Made by a program: the position numbers and the translations under genes | Shown here: in pieces, positions 37,683 to 46,762 of the stretch | How the letters are laid out: the number at the start of each line of letters is the position of its first letter | Numbering within the stretch: the stretch's first letter is position 1 | The notes under the pieces: model-generated | Seen by the model: only the letters and a program-made list of their open reading frames with translations | The model's database searches: none | Told to the model about the DNA's origin: nothing | Source of the DNA: Streptomyces reniochalinae | GTDB taxonomy: Bacteria > Actinomycetota > Actinomycetes > Streptomycetales > Streptomycetaceae | Length of the DNA: 64,000 nt | Direction: 5' to 3' | Assembly: GCF_003323735.1 (NCBI RefSeq) | Contig: NZ_QOIM01000047.1 | Location: forward strand, 58,158 to 122,157

Positions 37683-38378
37683 TCACTCGCGACCGGCCGG
37701 CGCACGCCCCTGCTGGGCAGCGGGGCCGGCTACCCGCTCAGCGACCCGTGCCAGCCAGGCCGCTGCCGTGTAGGGAGCGGGGGGATCAACCTCCATCCCC
37801 AGCTCGGTGACCAAGTGCGCGTACTCCTCTTCCGCCAGGCCGAGAGCGAGGACTTCGTGGAGCTCACCGCCGAGCCGGGCGACGAGGTCAGGGTCCGCCG
37901 AGCCGAGATAGTCGTCCAGGGCCGCCAGGTGGTCAGCGAATTCGTCCGGCATGTCCTGCGAGAACCAGCCGCCCAGCAGCTGCCCCAGTTCGGGGAAGCG
38001 GGCGTGCCACTCCCAGTGCGTCTGTGGAGGGCAGGGACGCGGGGCGGCGCCGGACTCGGCGCCCTGGCGCACCGCGTCCGCGAGACCGAGAAGCCAGTCC
38101 TGGATCTCGGTCTCGTCCAACCCGACGTCAGGAATCCGGTAGTACTCACCGAGTCTCAGCCGAAGCCGGCCAGGTGGGTTCCGGGCGTACTCGCGAAGTT
38201 GCTGCTCGGCCACGGCCAGCAGCCATGGCTGCCGGTGCCGGGTATGCCTGATGTACGCCTGGACGGCGTCGGACGCTTCCGCTCGTTCACCGGCGCCGAC
38301 GGCCCGCCCCAGGTGGGCGTTGACGACGCGCTGCATCTCCCCGTAGCGACGGTCGAACTCGAAGGGTTCCATTGCCAT
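37683..38378 (-). CDS. CdiI_2-like immunity protein
   Basis: A 231-residue protein. Its C-terminal 100 residues (FPELGQLLGGWFSQDMPDEF, then AALDDYLGSADPDL, then YTAAAWLARVAERV) resemble the CdiI_2 immunity family, which neutralises toxin tails of contact-dependent systems. It starts 9 nt after the orphan RNase A-like tail gene, in the toxin-then-immunity order. The N-terminal half is unrelated and may be a fused helper. It is the most downstream gene of the type VII-linked toxin operon. Confidence 0.68.
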   Translation of the reverse strand: MAMEPFEFDRRYGEMQRVVNAHLGRAVGAGERAEASDAVQAYIRHTRHRQPWLLAVAEQQLREYARNPPGRLRLRLGEYYRIPDVGLDETEIQDWLLGLADAVRQGAESGAAPRPCPPQTHWEWHARFPELGQLLGGWFSQDMPDEFADHLAALDDYLGSADPDLVARLGGELHEVLALGLAEEEYAHLVTELGMEVDPPAPYTAAAWLARVAERVAGPAAQQGRAPAGRE

Positions 38379-38387
38379 GTCGGGTCC

Positions 38388-38687
38388 CTACAGATGGATC
38401 GGAAACGAGGCGTGCACGACGAAACCGTGCGGGCTCTCCCGCTCCCGGCGCAACACGACCCGTGCGGCCCGGACTTCGACGGAGCCCCTTCCGGCCAGCA
38501 TCATTCCCTGCAACAGCACTCTGCCGACGGGCTCCGTGCGGGAGGGCCACGCGGCCTCGATGGCGAGCCGTTGACGGACATCCTGGCTGAGCCACCTGCG
38601 GATGACCTGTTCATTGAGCGTCACGGTCTGCTGCGTCGCCCACTGCGCTGTCTCGCGGTCGGGATAAGTGGAAACGCGCGTGCGCAT
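38388..38687 (-). CDS. Orphan RNase A-like toxin tail
   Basis: A 99-residue stand-alone cassette. STYPDRETAQWATQQTV and GFVVHASFPIHL match the central and final parts of the bacterial RNase A-like toxin domain that ends the toxin at 39316. The N-terminal part of that domain, with its KHVG histidine, is missing. The ATG at 38687 follows AAAGGAG. It may be a spare tail for recombination onto the main toxin, or a remnant. Its immunity gene follows immediately. Confidence 0.7.
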   Translation of the reverse strand: MRTRVSTYPDRETAQWATQQTVTLNEQVIRRWLSQDVRQRLAIEAAWPSRTEPVGRVLLQGMMLAGRGSVEVRAARVVLRRERESPHGFVVHASFPIHL

Positions 38688-38731
38688 ACCGCTCCTTTCA
38701 CAGTTTCTGGAAATACGAAGACGCGGGGAAT

Positions 38732-39319
38732 TCAGTCGTCCGCACCGAACCAGAAGACGCCGACCTCGTCGTCCGAGACCGCCACAACTCCGAAATCCCG
38801 GGTGAGATCCGTCAGACCATACCACTCGTTGACATAGAAGTCGTCCGGGGTGCATTCCCCTTCGTAATCCTCGACGCACGTCCAATAGGTGGCGTCGTCA
38901 CCGAACCGTGCCAGCAGAGTTCCGGTCATCTCGAAGAGCGCATGTCTGTGGACGCTGCCTCCGGGAAGCTCTCCGACGTTTCGGAACTGCGCGGCCAGCG
39001 ACAGGAGGAGCAGTCGCCCCGTGGCCCTGTCGGTCGGCTCAAGACAGCCGCGCAGCACGTCGTCCTCGTAGGGGTGGAAGGGGGAACGGTCGCCCGGCCC
39101 CCGGGGCGTGGTCTCGCTGCCGATCCGGTCCACCGCGGGCCAGCCTCGTGGATCCTCCACCGAGCGGTTCAAGACCGCGTTGACGTCGTGCGCCCAGTCC
39201 TCGCCCGTGCGTGGTCCGGCCGCCACGAGGACTCGGCTGCGCTCGTACAGGGAAGCTAGGGCGCCGGCCCAGTCGTCCCGACTCGGCGTCAACGCGATCA
39301 CCGCCTTCGTTCTCCTCAT
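38732..39319 (-). CDS. Putative immunity protein to the adjacent toxin
   Basis: A 195-residue acidic protein with no family I recognise; the C-terminus ends with NEWYGLTDLTRDFGVVAVSD. Its start overlaps the toxin stop in an ATGA, the tightest possible coupling, which is the normal position for an immunity gene. Predicted to bind and inhibit the RNase A-like tail. It has many acidic residues, fitting a mimic of RNA at a ribonuclease active site, but that is inference. Confidence 0.62.
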   Translation of the reverse strand: MRRTKAVIALTPSRDDWAGALASLYERSRVLVAAGPRTGEDWAHDVNAVLNRSVEDPRGWPAVDRIGSETTPRGPGDRSPFHPYEDDVLRGCLEPTDRATGRLLLLSLAAQFRNVGELPGGSVHRHALFEMTGTLLARFGDDATYWTCVEDYEGECTPDDFYVNEWYGLTDLTRDFGVVAVSDDEVGVFWFGADD

Positions 39320-41061
39320 TTTGTCGGGTACGAGGTCAGCACGACGAAAGGCGGATCTATACCCTTCTTGTACCTCAGCACCACTTTCACTTCTTTGCAG
39401 TCACTTGCCTGGGCCCTGTCCCCGTGCCTGCTGTACTCGTCACGCGAGATGGTCCTCCCGGTTGGATCCTTGAAATCGAGTGAGATGTCCTTCGTCGACG
39501 CTTCCGGGTTCCTGGGCGACCCGGCACGCTCGCGCGCCTCGACCTTCTCCACCCACTTCTCGATCTTTTCCGCGTTGTCGACGTCGTCGAGTACCGCCTG
39601 CGTGTAACGTTGCGCGGCCGCAGGGGTGCGGAATGTGGAAGCGGAGTCCGCTCCCGAATCGTCCCGGAGCCGCTGCACCAGTTGATCCTCTGTCTTACCG
39701 ACATGCTTGTCGAGAGCGTGTGCGCCGTGGATCCCCTCCTGAGCGGCGAGGTCTATCGGGTAGAAATGGTTGTCGTAGTCTTCGCCGGGGACAGCGTACG
39801 TGTGCTCGGTCTTGAACTCGTTGAGTGAACGAGCCGCGAACGCTTGGGCGCGCGCCTCCTCCGCGTGGAAATCCGGGGCGCTGCGGTGGGCCTCGTCCAG
39901 GGCTTCCATGAGACCTTCGAGCTTGCTCACCTCCACGTTGACGCTGCGCTCATAACGCCGCTTCGCTGATTCGAGTGCGCCGGTGTCGATGTTCAGCACG
40001 ATCCCGGAGGAGAGGTTCGCGGCTCCTTTGAACAGGGTCTTCCCGATCTTTTTGACGTCGTCCAGCCCGATGCCATCAGTAACGTCAGGAAGAGCGTCCA
40101 GCACGGCCCGGTAGTAAATGCGGCGCATGTCGTCACGTACCGTCTTGGCAGCCTGCGCGTATCCCTCCACTGCCGCGCTGATGTCGGAGGCCGTGTCGTT
40201 GAGGACCGCGAAGACGGGCTGATGGGCGCCGCCCTTGGGCGAGGGGGTGTCGTGGCCCCAGTCGTAACCGTGCCGGCTTTGACCCCATGCCGAACTTCCC
40301 CACAGGCTGCTGCAGAACGTGCGCATGGCCGCGTACCACTCGCTGTTGGACTGGTCGGTTATGGAACCCACCGAACCCATCACCGTGCCCCCGACGGTTC
40401 CGACCGTGGTCTGGGGCATGAGCCATGCCGTCGAGATGTCGCTGAGCGACTGGTAATCAGGCAACGGCATGACGTCGGCCGCGTCACCGAAATTCACCGC
40501 GTGCTCGAGCACCGTCCGGAAGGCCGCCCAGAACCCGGTGTCGATGCCGTCGAGGATGCTGTCGATGAGACCGTCTCCCCCGCTGGTGTTCCAGCCGAGC
40601 GGTTTGACGCTGCGGTACCTCGGCGCATCTCTTTTGACCTGGGGCTCGGGTTGTGTGGCCGAGGCGTTTCCCCCTCGCGGATTCGACGCCGCGTTGGCCC
40701 GGCCGTAGTTGTTGGCCGTGACGGTGAATCCGATGGCAGCTCCGCCGACGCTCACGACGCTCTTGCCGCACACGTCGAGAAACCGTGCGGCGACACGGGC
40801 GTAGGCGGAAGCGAAGGAAGAGGGGGCGGCTCCCGCGCCACCCGCCTCGCCGTGCTTGTCCAACTCGTCGAGGAACGCGTTGATCCCGCTGTGGAAGACG
40901 CCCTGCTGCGCCGCGACCGCCTGGGAGACCCGGTAGAGGTCCGAGCGCTTCACATCGAAGCCGCCACTGTGCGGAGCGGCGCCCGGGCCGCTACCGGGCG
41001 AGCGCTGGGACCGGCTCCCACCGGCCGGGCCGTGGGAGGCGAGGACGAGGAGCCCTGTCAC
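39316..41061 (-). CDS. Type VII-linked polymorphic toxin with RNase A-like tail
   Basis: A 581-residue protein. The N-terminus is helical (SDLYRVSQAVAAQQGVFHSG) like WXG/LXG effectors. A long middle region carries no family I recognise. The last 135 residues begin with the RNase A-like signature GAHALDKHVGKTEDQLVQRL, then STFRTPAAAQRY, and end VVLTSYPTK. The histidine in KHVG is the probable catalytic base. The GTG start overlaps the stop of the WXG100 gene (GTGA). Expected to be secreted by a type VII (ESX-like) machine encoded elsewhere. Confidence 0.78.
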   Translation of the reverse strand: MTGLLVLASHGPAGGSRSQRSPGSGPGAAPHSGGFDVKRSDLYRVSQAVAAQQGVFHSGINAFLDELDKHGEAGGAGAAPSSFASAYARVAARFLDVCGKSVVSVGGAAIGFTVTANNYGRANAASNPRGGNASATQPEPQVKRDAPRYRSVKPLGWNTSGGDGLIDSILDGIDTGFWAAFRTVLEHAVNFGDAADVMPLPDYQSLSDISTAWLMPQTTVGTVGGTVMGSVGSITDQSNSEWYAAMRTFCSSLWGSSAWGQSRHGYDWGHDTPSPKGGAHQPVFAVLNDTASDISAAVEGYAQAAKTVRDDMRRIYYRAVLDALPDVTDGIGLDDVKKIGKTLFKGAANLSSGIVLNIDTGALESAKRRYERSVNVEVSKLEGLMEALDEAHRSAPDFHAEEARAQAFAARSLNEFKTEHTYAVPGEDYDNHFYPIDLAAQEGIHGAHALDKHVGKTEDQLVQRLRDDSGADSASTFRTPAAAQRYTQAVLDDVDNAEKIEKWVEKVEARERAGSPRNPEASTKDISLDFKDPTGRTISRDEYSRHGDRAQASDCKEVKVVLRYKKGIDPPFVVLTSYPTK

Positions 41062-41363
41062 TGCCCGCTCCAGCCGCGCACCACGGCGCGATGGGCGGCA
41101 CCGTAGTTGATGTGCCCGTCGACGACGACGCTGTGCAGCCAGCGCTCGGCGCCCTCCAAGTCCTGCAAGGAGCGGTCCCACTCGTCCAGTGTGTCGACGA
41201 ACATCTCGCGGGCCTGCCCCCGCCAGGAGAGAACGACGCGCTCAGAGCGGCGGTAGAGAGTGTCCAGCTTCTCCGTCAGGTCCTTGAGGATGTCCTCCAT
41301 CTCGCCTGCCAGGCGCTGGAGAGTGGCAAAGTCGACTGTGATGTGGTCGTCGTCGTCCGTCAT
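41058..41363 (-). CDS. WXG100 family protein B
   Basis: A 101-residue helical-hairpin protein with the WXG motif in VLSWRGQAREMF (W47, G49) and long flanking helices. WXG100 proteins are secreted as dimers by type VII machinery and usually accompany larger toxins. The next gene is the toxin, overlapping by 4 nt, so this protein is likely its secretion partner. A second WXG100 gene lies upstream. Confidence 0.85.
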   Translation of the reverse strand: MTDDDDHITVDFATLQRLAGEMEDILKDLTEKLDTLYRRSERVVLSWRGQAREMFVDTLDEWDRSLQDLEGAERWLHSVVVDGHINYGAAHRAVVRGWSGQ

Positions 41364-41420
41364 GAGAACCCCCCTTGTGTCACTGCGGCTACGTCGTGTC
41401 GAGCGCCGTGGCGGTACGAG

Positions 41421-41804
41421 TCACAGCTCCGACAGCCTGCTCTTCGGCGCGTTCGCCTGCGGGTTGGCGTCCGCCATGTCCAGGAGCCGGTCGCTGCCCG
41501 CGACACTCGATTGCAGACTGCGGAACTTCTGCAACGTCTCCAGTTCCTGGGCGGTGAAGCCGTCGCGGCTCATCTTCACCGCCTCCTCGATGAGGATGAG
41601 CGATTCGCGAACGGTCCGCGCATCCTCGGTGACACCGCGCTGCAATTCCTTGAAAGCCTTGGCCGTGCTGCCGCGCCAGTTGTTGCCCACAAGATCGAGC
41701 AGGCCGTCCATCCTCTCGATCTTCCGCTTGAAGTACTGCTCCATCGCATCGAGATCGGAGATGAGCTGAGCCAAGTCCTCGTCCGTGACGTCCAGGTCGG
41801 ACAC
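41421..41804 (-). CDS. WXG100 family protein A
   Basis: About 127 residues with the WXG motif in VGNNWRGSTAKAF and predicted helices on both sides (IERMDGLLDLV, VRESLILIEEAV). The GTG at 41804 is used, with AAGGGGG upstream; the frame is open further but without support. It heads the toxin operon and should pair with the WXG100 protein just downstream to form the usual heterodimer. Confidence 0.82.
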   Translation of the reverse strand: MSDLDVTDEDLAQLISDLDAMEQYFKRKIERMDGLLDLVGNNWRGSTAKAFKELQRGVTEDARTVRESLILIEEAVKMSRDGFTAQELETLQKFRSLQSSVAGSDRLLDMADANPQANAPKSRLSEL

Positions 41805-42163
41805 CCGCGTCGCCCCCCTTACGGTTCCCCCTCGCTCCTCAAAAGCGTAAGGGAAGCCGCCAGGTCCGTACCGCCTCGACCATACCGACGGCTCTCGGGG
41901 CATATGGCGGCCCCGAGTTCGAGGCCGCGGGCACGACACTGAAGAGGCAGGGCTGCTCCTTCAGTCGGAGCGACCGACTGGTACGGGCCGGTGGGTGGAA
42001 CACCCTTCGCCGGCCCGAGCAGCACCGGGCTCTGGCCCGGGCCGCAGTGGACGGGGCCACCGAAGTCCCCGCGCCATCGCGGCACGCGCTGACGACGACT
42101 ACGGCGGCAGCGCGTACGGTCGCCGAGAACTCGCCCCATGCTGGTGATTGGAAGTGACCGGTC
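41805..42163. other. Gap between the WXG100 operon and the ABC pair
   Basis: About 360 bp with no convincing gene. It must contain the promoter of the WXG100 operon (reading left), but I see no clear -35/-10 pair. The operon and the ABC pair share a strand, so the ABC terminator should also lie here. Confidence 0.5.
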
Positions 42164-43876
42164 TCACCCTCCCCCCGCCACCACCGTGAGGTCCCAGTAT
42201 GCGGCGTACCGCCCGCACCGCCGCAGCAACTCGTCGTGGCTGCCCTGCTCGACGACGCGGCCGTCCTCGAGGAAGACGACCCGGTCGGCGCGGCGGACGG
42301 TGCGCATCCGGTGCGCGACCATCACCACCGTCCGGCCCTTCATCAGCCGCTCGATCCCGGTGTGCACGGCGGCCTCGCTGACCGGATCCAGGGCCGAGGT
42401 CACCTCGTCCAGCAGCACGACGGGCGCGTCTTTGAGCAGCGCCCGTGCGATAGCGACGCGCTGCCGCTCGCCGCCGGACAGCAGCGCGCCGCCCTCACCC
42501 ACGTGCGCCGACCAGCCGCCGGGCAGCCGCTCGACCACCTCGTCCAGCAGCGCCGCGGCGCCGGCGGCACGTACCTCGGCGTCGGTGGCGTCCGGACGGC
42601 CGAGGCGCACGTTGGCCTCGATGGTGCCGTCGAACAGGTAGACGTCCTGGAAGACGATGGCGACCCGCGCCATCAGCTCGGCCGTCGCCATCTCCCGCAC
42701 GTCCACACCCCCCACCCGCACCGCGCCGGCGTCCACGTCGTAGAAGCGGGCGAGGAGCTGGAGCAGCGTGCTCTTGCCCGCGCCGGACGGGCCGACGACG
42801 GCCAGCCGCTGTCCCTCGGGTACGGCCAGCGACACCGCGTCGGTCACGGTGCGGTCGCCGTGGCGGAAGGTGACGGAGTCGAACTCCACGTCGTGGCCGC
42901 TCGGCCGGAGCGGTTCGGCGGGCTCCGGCAGCGGCTCGGTGCGCAACACCTCGTCGAGGCGCGCCAGCTCGGCGCGGGCGGCGCGCAGACTGCCGCCGAT
43001 CTCGGCGAGCGAGAGCAGCGGGTCCGCGCAGCGGGCGGCGAGCACCAGGACGGCCAGGACCTCGGCCGCGCCGATGTCCTGGCCGAGGGCGAGGTAGGCG
43101 CCCAGGGCGAGCAGCCCGGTGAACACCGCCTGCACGGTGGCCGCCAGCCCCAGCACGCCGGGCAGCGCCGACAGCGTGGCCCGGCGGGAGGCGAGCTGCT
43201 GGTCGGCGAGGGCGTCGTCGAGCAGCCCGAAGCGCTCGGCGGTGCGGCCGCCGGCCCGCAGCACCGGCTGCGCCCTGAGGTATTCGATGACGCGTCCTGT
43301 GGCCTCGCGCTCGCGGCCGACGCGTTCGGTGTCCGTTGCGGTGGTGGCGCGTGCCGTACGGAGCTGGATCGCGACGACGACAGGCGCGGCGGCCAACGCG
43401 GCGAGGCCCAGCTGCCAGTTGAAGGCGAGCATCACGCCGACGATCGTCAACGGTGTCACGCACGCGGAGAGGAACGGCGCCAGCAGGTGCGCGATCACGC
43501 TCATCGCCCGCAGCACGCCCTGGCTCGCCAGGACGGACACCTCGCCGACGCGGCCCGGCCCGTACCAGCCCAGCGGGAGCCGGGCGAGGTGATCGCCGAG
43601 CCTGTCGTACATACCGTGCAGCATCGTGGTCCCGGCGCGGAAGCCGGACCGGTCGCTGACGTAGCGCAGCACCGCGTAGCCGGCGACCGCGGCGCCGAAG
43701 GCGAGCAGCCAGGGCCGTGCCTCGCCGGGCGAGCCGCCGAACAGCGCCCGCAGCACGGGCACCAGCAGGGCGTACGACGCGCCTTCGACGAGGGCGGTCG
43801 CGGTCATGAGGGCGACGGTGCGGCGCACCCGTCCGGCGTACTCGCGGCCGAGCACGCGCAGCAGCATGGTGATCAT
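42164..43876 (-). CDS. ABC transporter half, YbtQ/IrtB-like
   Basis: A 570-residue fused permease-ATPase. Six membrane helices lie in the first 290 residues. Walker A GPSGAGKST, Q-loop VFQDVYLFDGTI, signature LSGGERQR and Walker B VVLLDEVT follow. It overlaps the upstream partner gene by 4 nt, so the two form a heterodimer. Pairs of this kind with an AraC regulator beside them import iron-siderophore complexes in some bacteria, against the usual exporter direction; import here is inference from that layout. Confidence 0.88.
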   Translation of the reverse strand: MITMLLRVLGREYAGRVRRTVALMTATALVEGASYALLVPVLRALFGGSPGEARPWLLAFGAAVAGYAVLRYVSDRSGFRAGTTMLHGMYDRLGDHLARLPLGWYGPGRVGEVSVLASQGVLRAMSVIAHLLAPFLSACVTPLTIVGVMLAFNWQLGLAALAAAPVVVAIQLRTARATTATDTERVGREREATGRVIEYLRAQPVLRAGGRTAERFGLLDDALADQQLASRRATLSALPGVLGLAATVQAVFTGLLALGAYLALGQDIGAAEVLAVLVLAARCADPLLSLAEIGGSLRAARAELARLDEVLRTEPLPEPAEPLRPSGHDVEFDSVTFRHGDRTVTDAVSLAVPEGQRLAVVGPSGAGKSTLLQLLARFYDVDAGAVRVGGVDVREMATAELMARVAIVFQDVYLFDGTIEANVRLGRPDATDAEVRAAGAAALLDEVVERLPGGWSAHVGEGGALLSGGERQRVAIARALLKDAPVVLLDEVTSALDPVSEAAVHTGIERLMKGRTVVMVAHRMRTVRRADRVVFLEDGRVVEQGSHDELLRRCGRYAAYWDLTVVAGGG

Positions 43877-45708
43877 CGGGTCTCCCGCACTTCTGCCGCA
43901 TACGTCTGCGCCGCATACGTCTCTGTCACGTCCGTGTCTGTCACATCCGTCTCTGCCGCATCCATCTCTGCCGCACCGGCGTGAAGCTGCCAGAACGCGG
44001 CGAACTCTCCGCCGCTCGCCCTCAGTTCCGCGGGGGTGCCGCGTTCGACGATCTCCCCGTCGCGCAGCATGACGACGGTGTCGGCGTCGGCGATCGTCTC
44101 CATCCGGTGGGCGATGACCAGCGTCGTGCGCTCGCCCCGGGTCCGCGCCAGAGCCTCGCGTACCGTCGCCTCGGTGCGCGGGTCGGCGAAGGCGGTCGCC
44201 TCGTCGAGCACCAGCACGGGTGCCTCGGCGAGCAGGGCGCGGGCGATCGAGAGGCGCTGCGCCTCACCGCCCGAGAGCCGGGCGTCCTCACCGATGACCG
44301 CGTCGTAGCCGCGCGGCAGTTCGAGGATCCGGTCGTGGATGTGCGCCAGCCGGGCGGCGCGGACGACGTCCTCGTGGTCGGCGTGCGGCACGGCCAGGGC
44401 GATGTTGTCGGCGACCGAGGCGCGCAGCAGCCGTACGTCCTGGAAGACGAACGACACCCACCGGTACAGCTCGCGGCTGCCCACCTCGCGCAGGTCGACG
44501 CCGCCGAGCAGCACCGCGCCGTGGTCCGGGTCGAAGAACCGCGGCAGCAGCTGCACCAGCGTGGACTTCCCGCTCCCCGACGGGCCGACGACCGCGGTCA
44601 CCGTACCGGGCTCCAGCACGAGGTCGACGCCGCGCAGCACCTCACGCTCGGCCTCGTAGCCGAAGCGGACGCCGCGCAGCTCCAGCCGGTGCCCCCGCGG
44701 CGCGACCGGCCGCGCCGGCTCGGGCAGCGCCGGCTCGGCGAGTACCTCCCCGATCCGGCCCAGTGCGCGCCGCGCGGCCTGTAGGTCGTCGAAACCGTGC
44801 CCGAGCGCGGCCACCGGAGCCGTCAGCCCCAGGCCGAGCAGCAGGAAGGGCAGCAGATCGGCCGGCGCGAGCCCACCGCCGGTGATCCGGAACGCGCCGC
44901 CGGCCAGCACAGCCAGCAGCACGAACGGCGGCGACAGCGCCACCTGCATCCCCGCGGCGACCCCGGACAGGCCGCGCACCATCGCGGAGAAGCTGCGCGT
45001 GAAGTCGTCCACGGCGGTACGGAACTCGCGATGCGCGCGGTCGGCGCCGCCGAACGCCTTGACCACCGCGATGCCCTGCACGAACTCGACGACCGAACCC
45101 GAGATCCGCCCCATGGCCGCGTCGTACTCACGCTGCTCCCGCAGCCTGTCCCGCGTCATCATCAGCGGCACCAGTGCCACGGCCAGCACCACGGGGACCA
45201 GCGTGATCAGCGTCAACCGCCAGTCCACGGTGACGAGGTAGGCCAGCGAGACCAGCGGCACCACGAACGCCGACACCAACTCGCCGGGCGTGTGCGCGAT
45301 CACCGGATGCACCGCGCTGACGTCCTCACCGACCAGCTTCGCCAGCTCACCGCCGCGCCGCCGCGACAGCCGGCCGATCGGCACCCGCCCCAGGGTCGCG
45401 GCCAGCTGCCGGCGCAACGACAGCTGCACATGCCCGTCGAGCAGGTGCCCGACGCCGGACGCCGCGGCCGTGAACAGCAGCCGTACGAGGAGCCCGGCCG
45501 CGCCCGCCACGACGACGTCGCGGACGTGCCCGTGCGAAGCGGGGCCGGGCGCCAGCAGCGTCCGGCCCAGCTCGACGACCGCGAGCAGCGGTACGAGACC
45601 GGCGACGGCGCCGATGATCTGCAGAAGAACGACAGCGGCGAAGCCGCCCGCGTAAGGACGCACCAGAGGTCTCACGCCCGGCGGCCGGGCAGCTGGGGAA
45701 ACAGACAT
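43873..45708 (-). CDS. ABC transporter half, YbtP/IrtA-like
   Basis: About 611 residues with six membrane helices, Walker A GPSGSGKST, Q-loop VFQDVRLL, signature LSGGEAQR and Walker B VLVLDEAT. Its C-terminal 30 residues are built from ETDVTDTDVTET-type repeats encoded by 15-bp DNA repeats (about 43895-43985). The ATG at 45708 has only a weak ribosome site. An AraC-type gene lies divergent, with a 137-bp gap that should hold both promoters. Confidence 0.88.
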   Translation of the reverse strand: MSVSPAARPPGVRPLVRPYAGGFAAVVLLQIIGAVAGLVPLLAVVELGRTLLAPGPASHGHVRDVVVAGAAGLLVRLLFTAAASGVGHLLDGHVQLSLRRQLAATLGRVPIGRLSRRRGGELAKLVGEDVSAVHPVIAHTPGELVSAFVVPLVSLAYLVTVDWRLTLITLVPVVLAVALVPLMMTRDRLREQREYDAAMGRISGSVVEFVQGIAVVKAFGGADRAHREFRTAVDDFTRSFSAMVRGLSGVAAGMQVALSPPFVLLAVLAGGAFRITGGGLAPADLLPFLLLGLGLTAPVAALGHGFDDLQAARRALGRIGEVLAEPALPEPARPVAPRGHRLELRGVRFGYEAEREVLRGVDLVLEPGTVTAVVGPSGSGKSTLVQLLPRFFDPDHGAVLLGGVDLREVGSRELYRWVSFVFQDVRLLRASVADNIALAVPHADHEDVVRAARLAHIHDRILELPRGYDAVIGEDARLSGGEAQRLSIARALLAEAPVLVLDEATAFADPRTEATVREALARTRGERTTLVIAHRMETIADADTVVMLRDGEIVERGTPAELRASGGEFAAFWQLHAGAAEMDAAETDVTDTDVTETYAAQTYAAEVRETR

Positions 45709-45845
45709 GCGCCCACCATCGGTGCCGGTGCGCACCGAAGGATTGGAGGAATGTTCCCGTCGGCGGGCTCACGTACGGGTCCTGCGTACGAGGTCCGCAC
45801 ACTCGGGCCGCGTACGCGACCCCGGCACACCGGGGTCCCCGTACC

Positions 45846-46718
45846 ATGGCGAGCGTGCCAACTGCCGCGCAGGCGCGCGAGAATGACGCCGTCTGGGACC
45901 TCGCCCGCCCCGTCAGGCCCAGCCGCGTGCCCGGCGTCGTCCTGTCCGGGTTCAGCGACCGCGGCCCGGCGCCTGTCGACCACAGGATCGACCCGCACCC
46001 GGTCATGACACTGGCGCTGGCCTGCGGCGACGGTGCGCTCGTCATCCACGACCACACCGGGCGGCGGCAGTCGGGAAGCCTGGTCACCGGGCTCGGATTC
46101 GGCTCAGGTGGCGCGGCGCGGATACAGGCCGCGCACGTCGAGTGGATGCAGGTCCGCCTGTCCCCCGTGATCGCGCGCACGGTGCTGGGCGTCGACCCGG
46201 CGGACCTGGAAGGCTCCGTGGTGCCCCTCGCCGACCTGTGGGGCCACCGGCGGGCAGCGCGCCTCGCCGAGCAGCTGGGCCTGGCCGCTACCTGGCAGGA
46301 ACGCTTCGCCCTGGTGGAGGCGGTCCTGGCCCGCATGTCCGCCCGGCAGCCGACCGTCGACCCGGAGCTGGCCTGGGCCTGGGACCGCATCCTCGCCGAC
46401 CACCACCACGTACGGATCGGCGGGCTGGCCGCCGAACTCGGCTGGAGCCGCAAGCGGCTGTGGTCCCGCTTCCACACGCAGATCGGGCTCCCGCCCAAGC
46501 GTGCGGTGCGCCTCGTCCGCTTCGACCGGGCCGCCACCCTGCTGGCCAGGGGACGGGAAGCGGCCCGGGTCGCGGCCGACTGCGGCTACACCGACCAGTC
46601 CCACCTGCACCGCGACGTGGTGGCGTTCTCCGGCGTGACCCCCTCCAGCCTCGCCGGCCTCACCCTGGTACCACCCGACGACCTGGCGTGGGCCGACCAC
46701 GTACCGCGGCTCGTCTGA
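45846..46718 (+). CDS. AraC family regulator
   Basis: A 290-residue AraC protein with an N-terminal effector region and a C-terminal double helix-turn-helix (about 180-275: IGGLAAELGWSRKRLWSRFH, then AARVAADCGYTDQSHLHRDV). It is divergent from the ABC pair and probably controls it. In siderophore loci such regulators sense the loaded siderophore. GTACGC-type motifs near the divergent start are plausible targets but are not proven. Confidence 0.88.
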   Translation: MASVPTAAQARENDAVWDLARPVRPSRVPGVVLSGFSDRGPAPVDHRIDPHPVMTLALACGDGALVIHDHTGRRQSGSLVTGLGFGSGGAARIQAAHVEWMQVRLSPVIARTVLGVDPADLEGSVVPLADLWGHRRAARLAEQLGLAATWQERFALVEAVLARMSARQPTVDPELAWAWDRILADHHHVRIGGLAAELGWSRKRLWSRFHTQIGLPPKRAVRLVRFDRAATLLARGREAARVAADCGYTDQSHLHRDVVAFSGVTPSSLAGLTLVPPDDLAWADHVPRLV

Positions 46719-46762
46719 GCCGTGGCGGCGGTTGCGCCGGGCGTCCGCCCGGCGCAACCGGT

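Noticed and set aside
38688..38885. N-terminal extension of the orphan RNase A-like tail
   Set aside because: This frame is the shadow of the immunity gene at 38732, and a ribosome site precedes the ATG at 38687.
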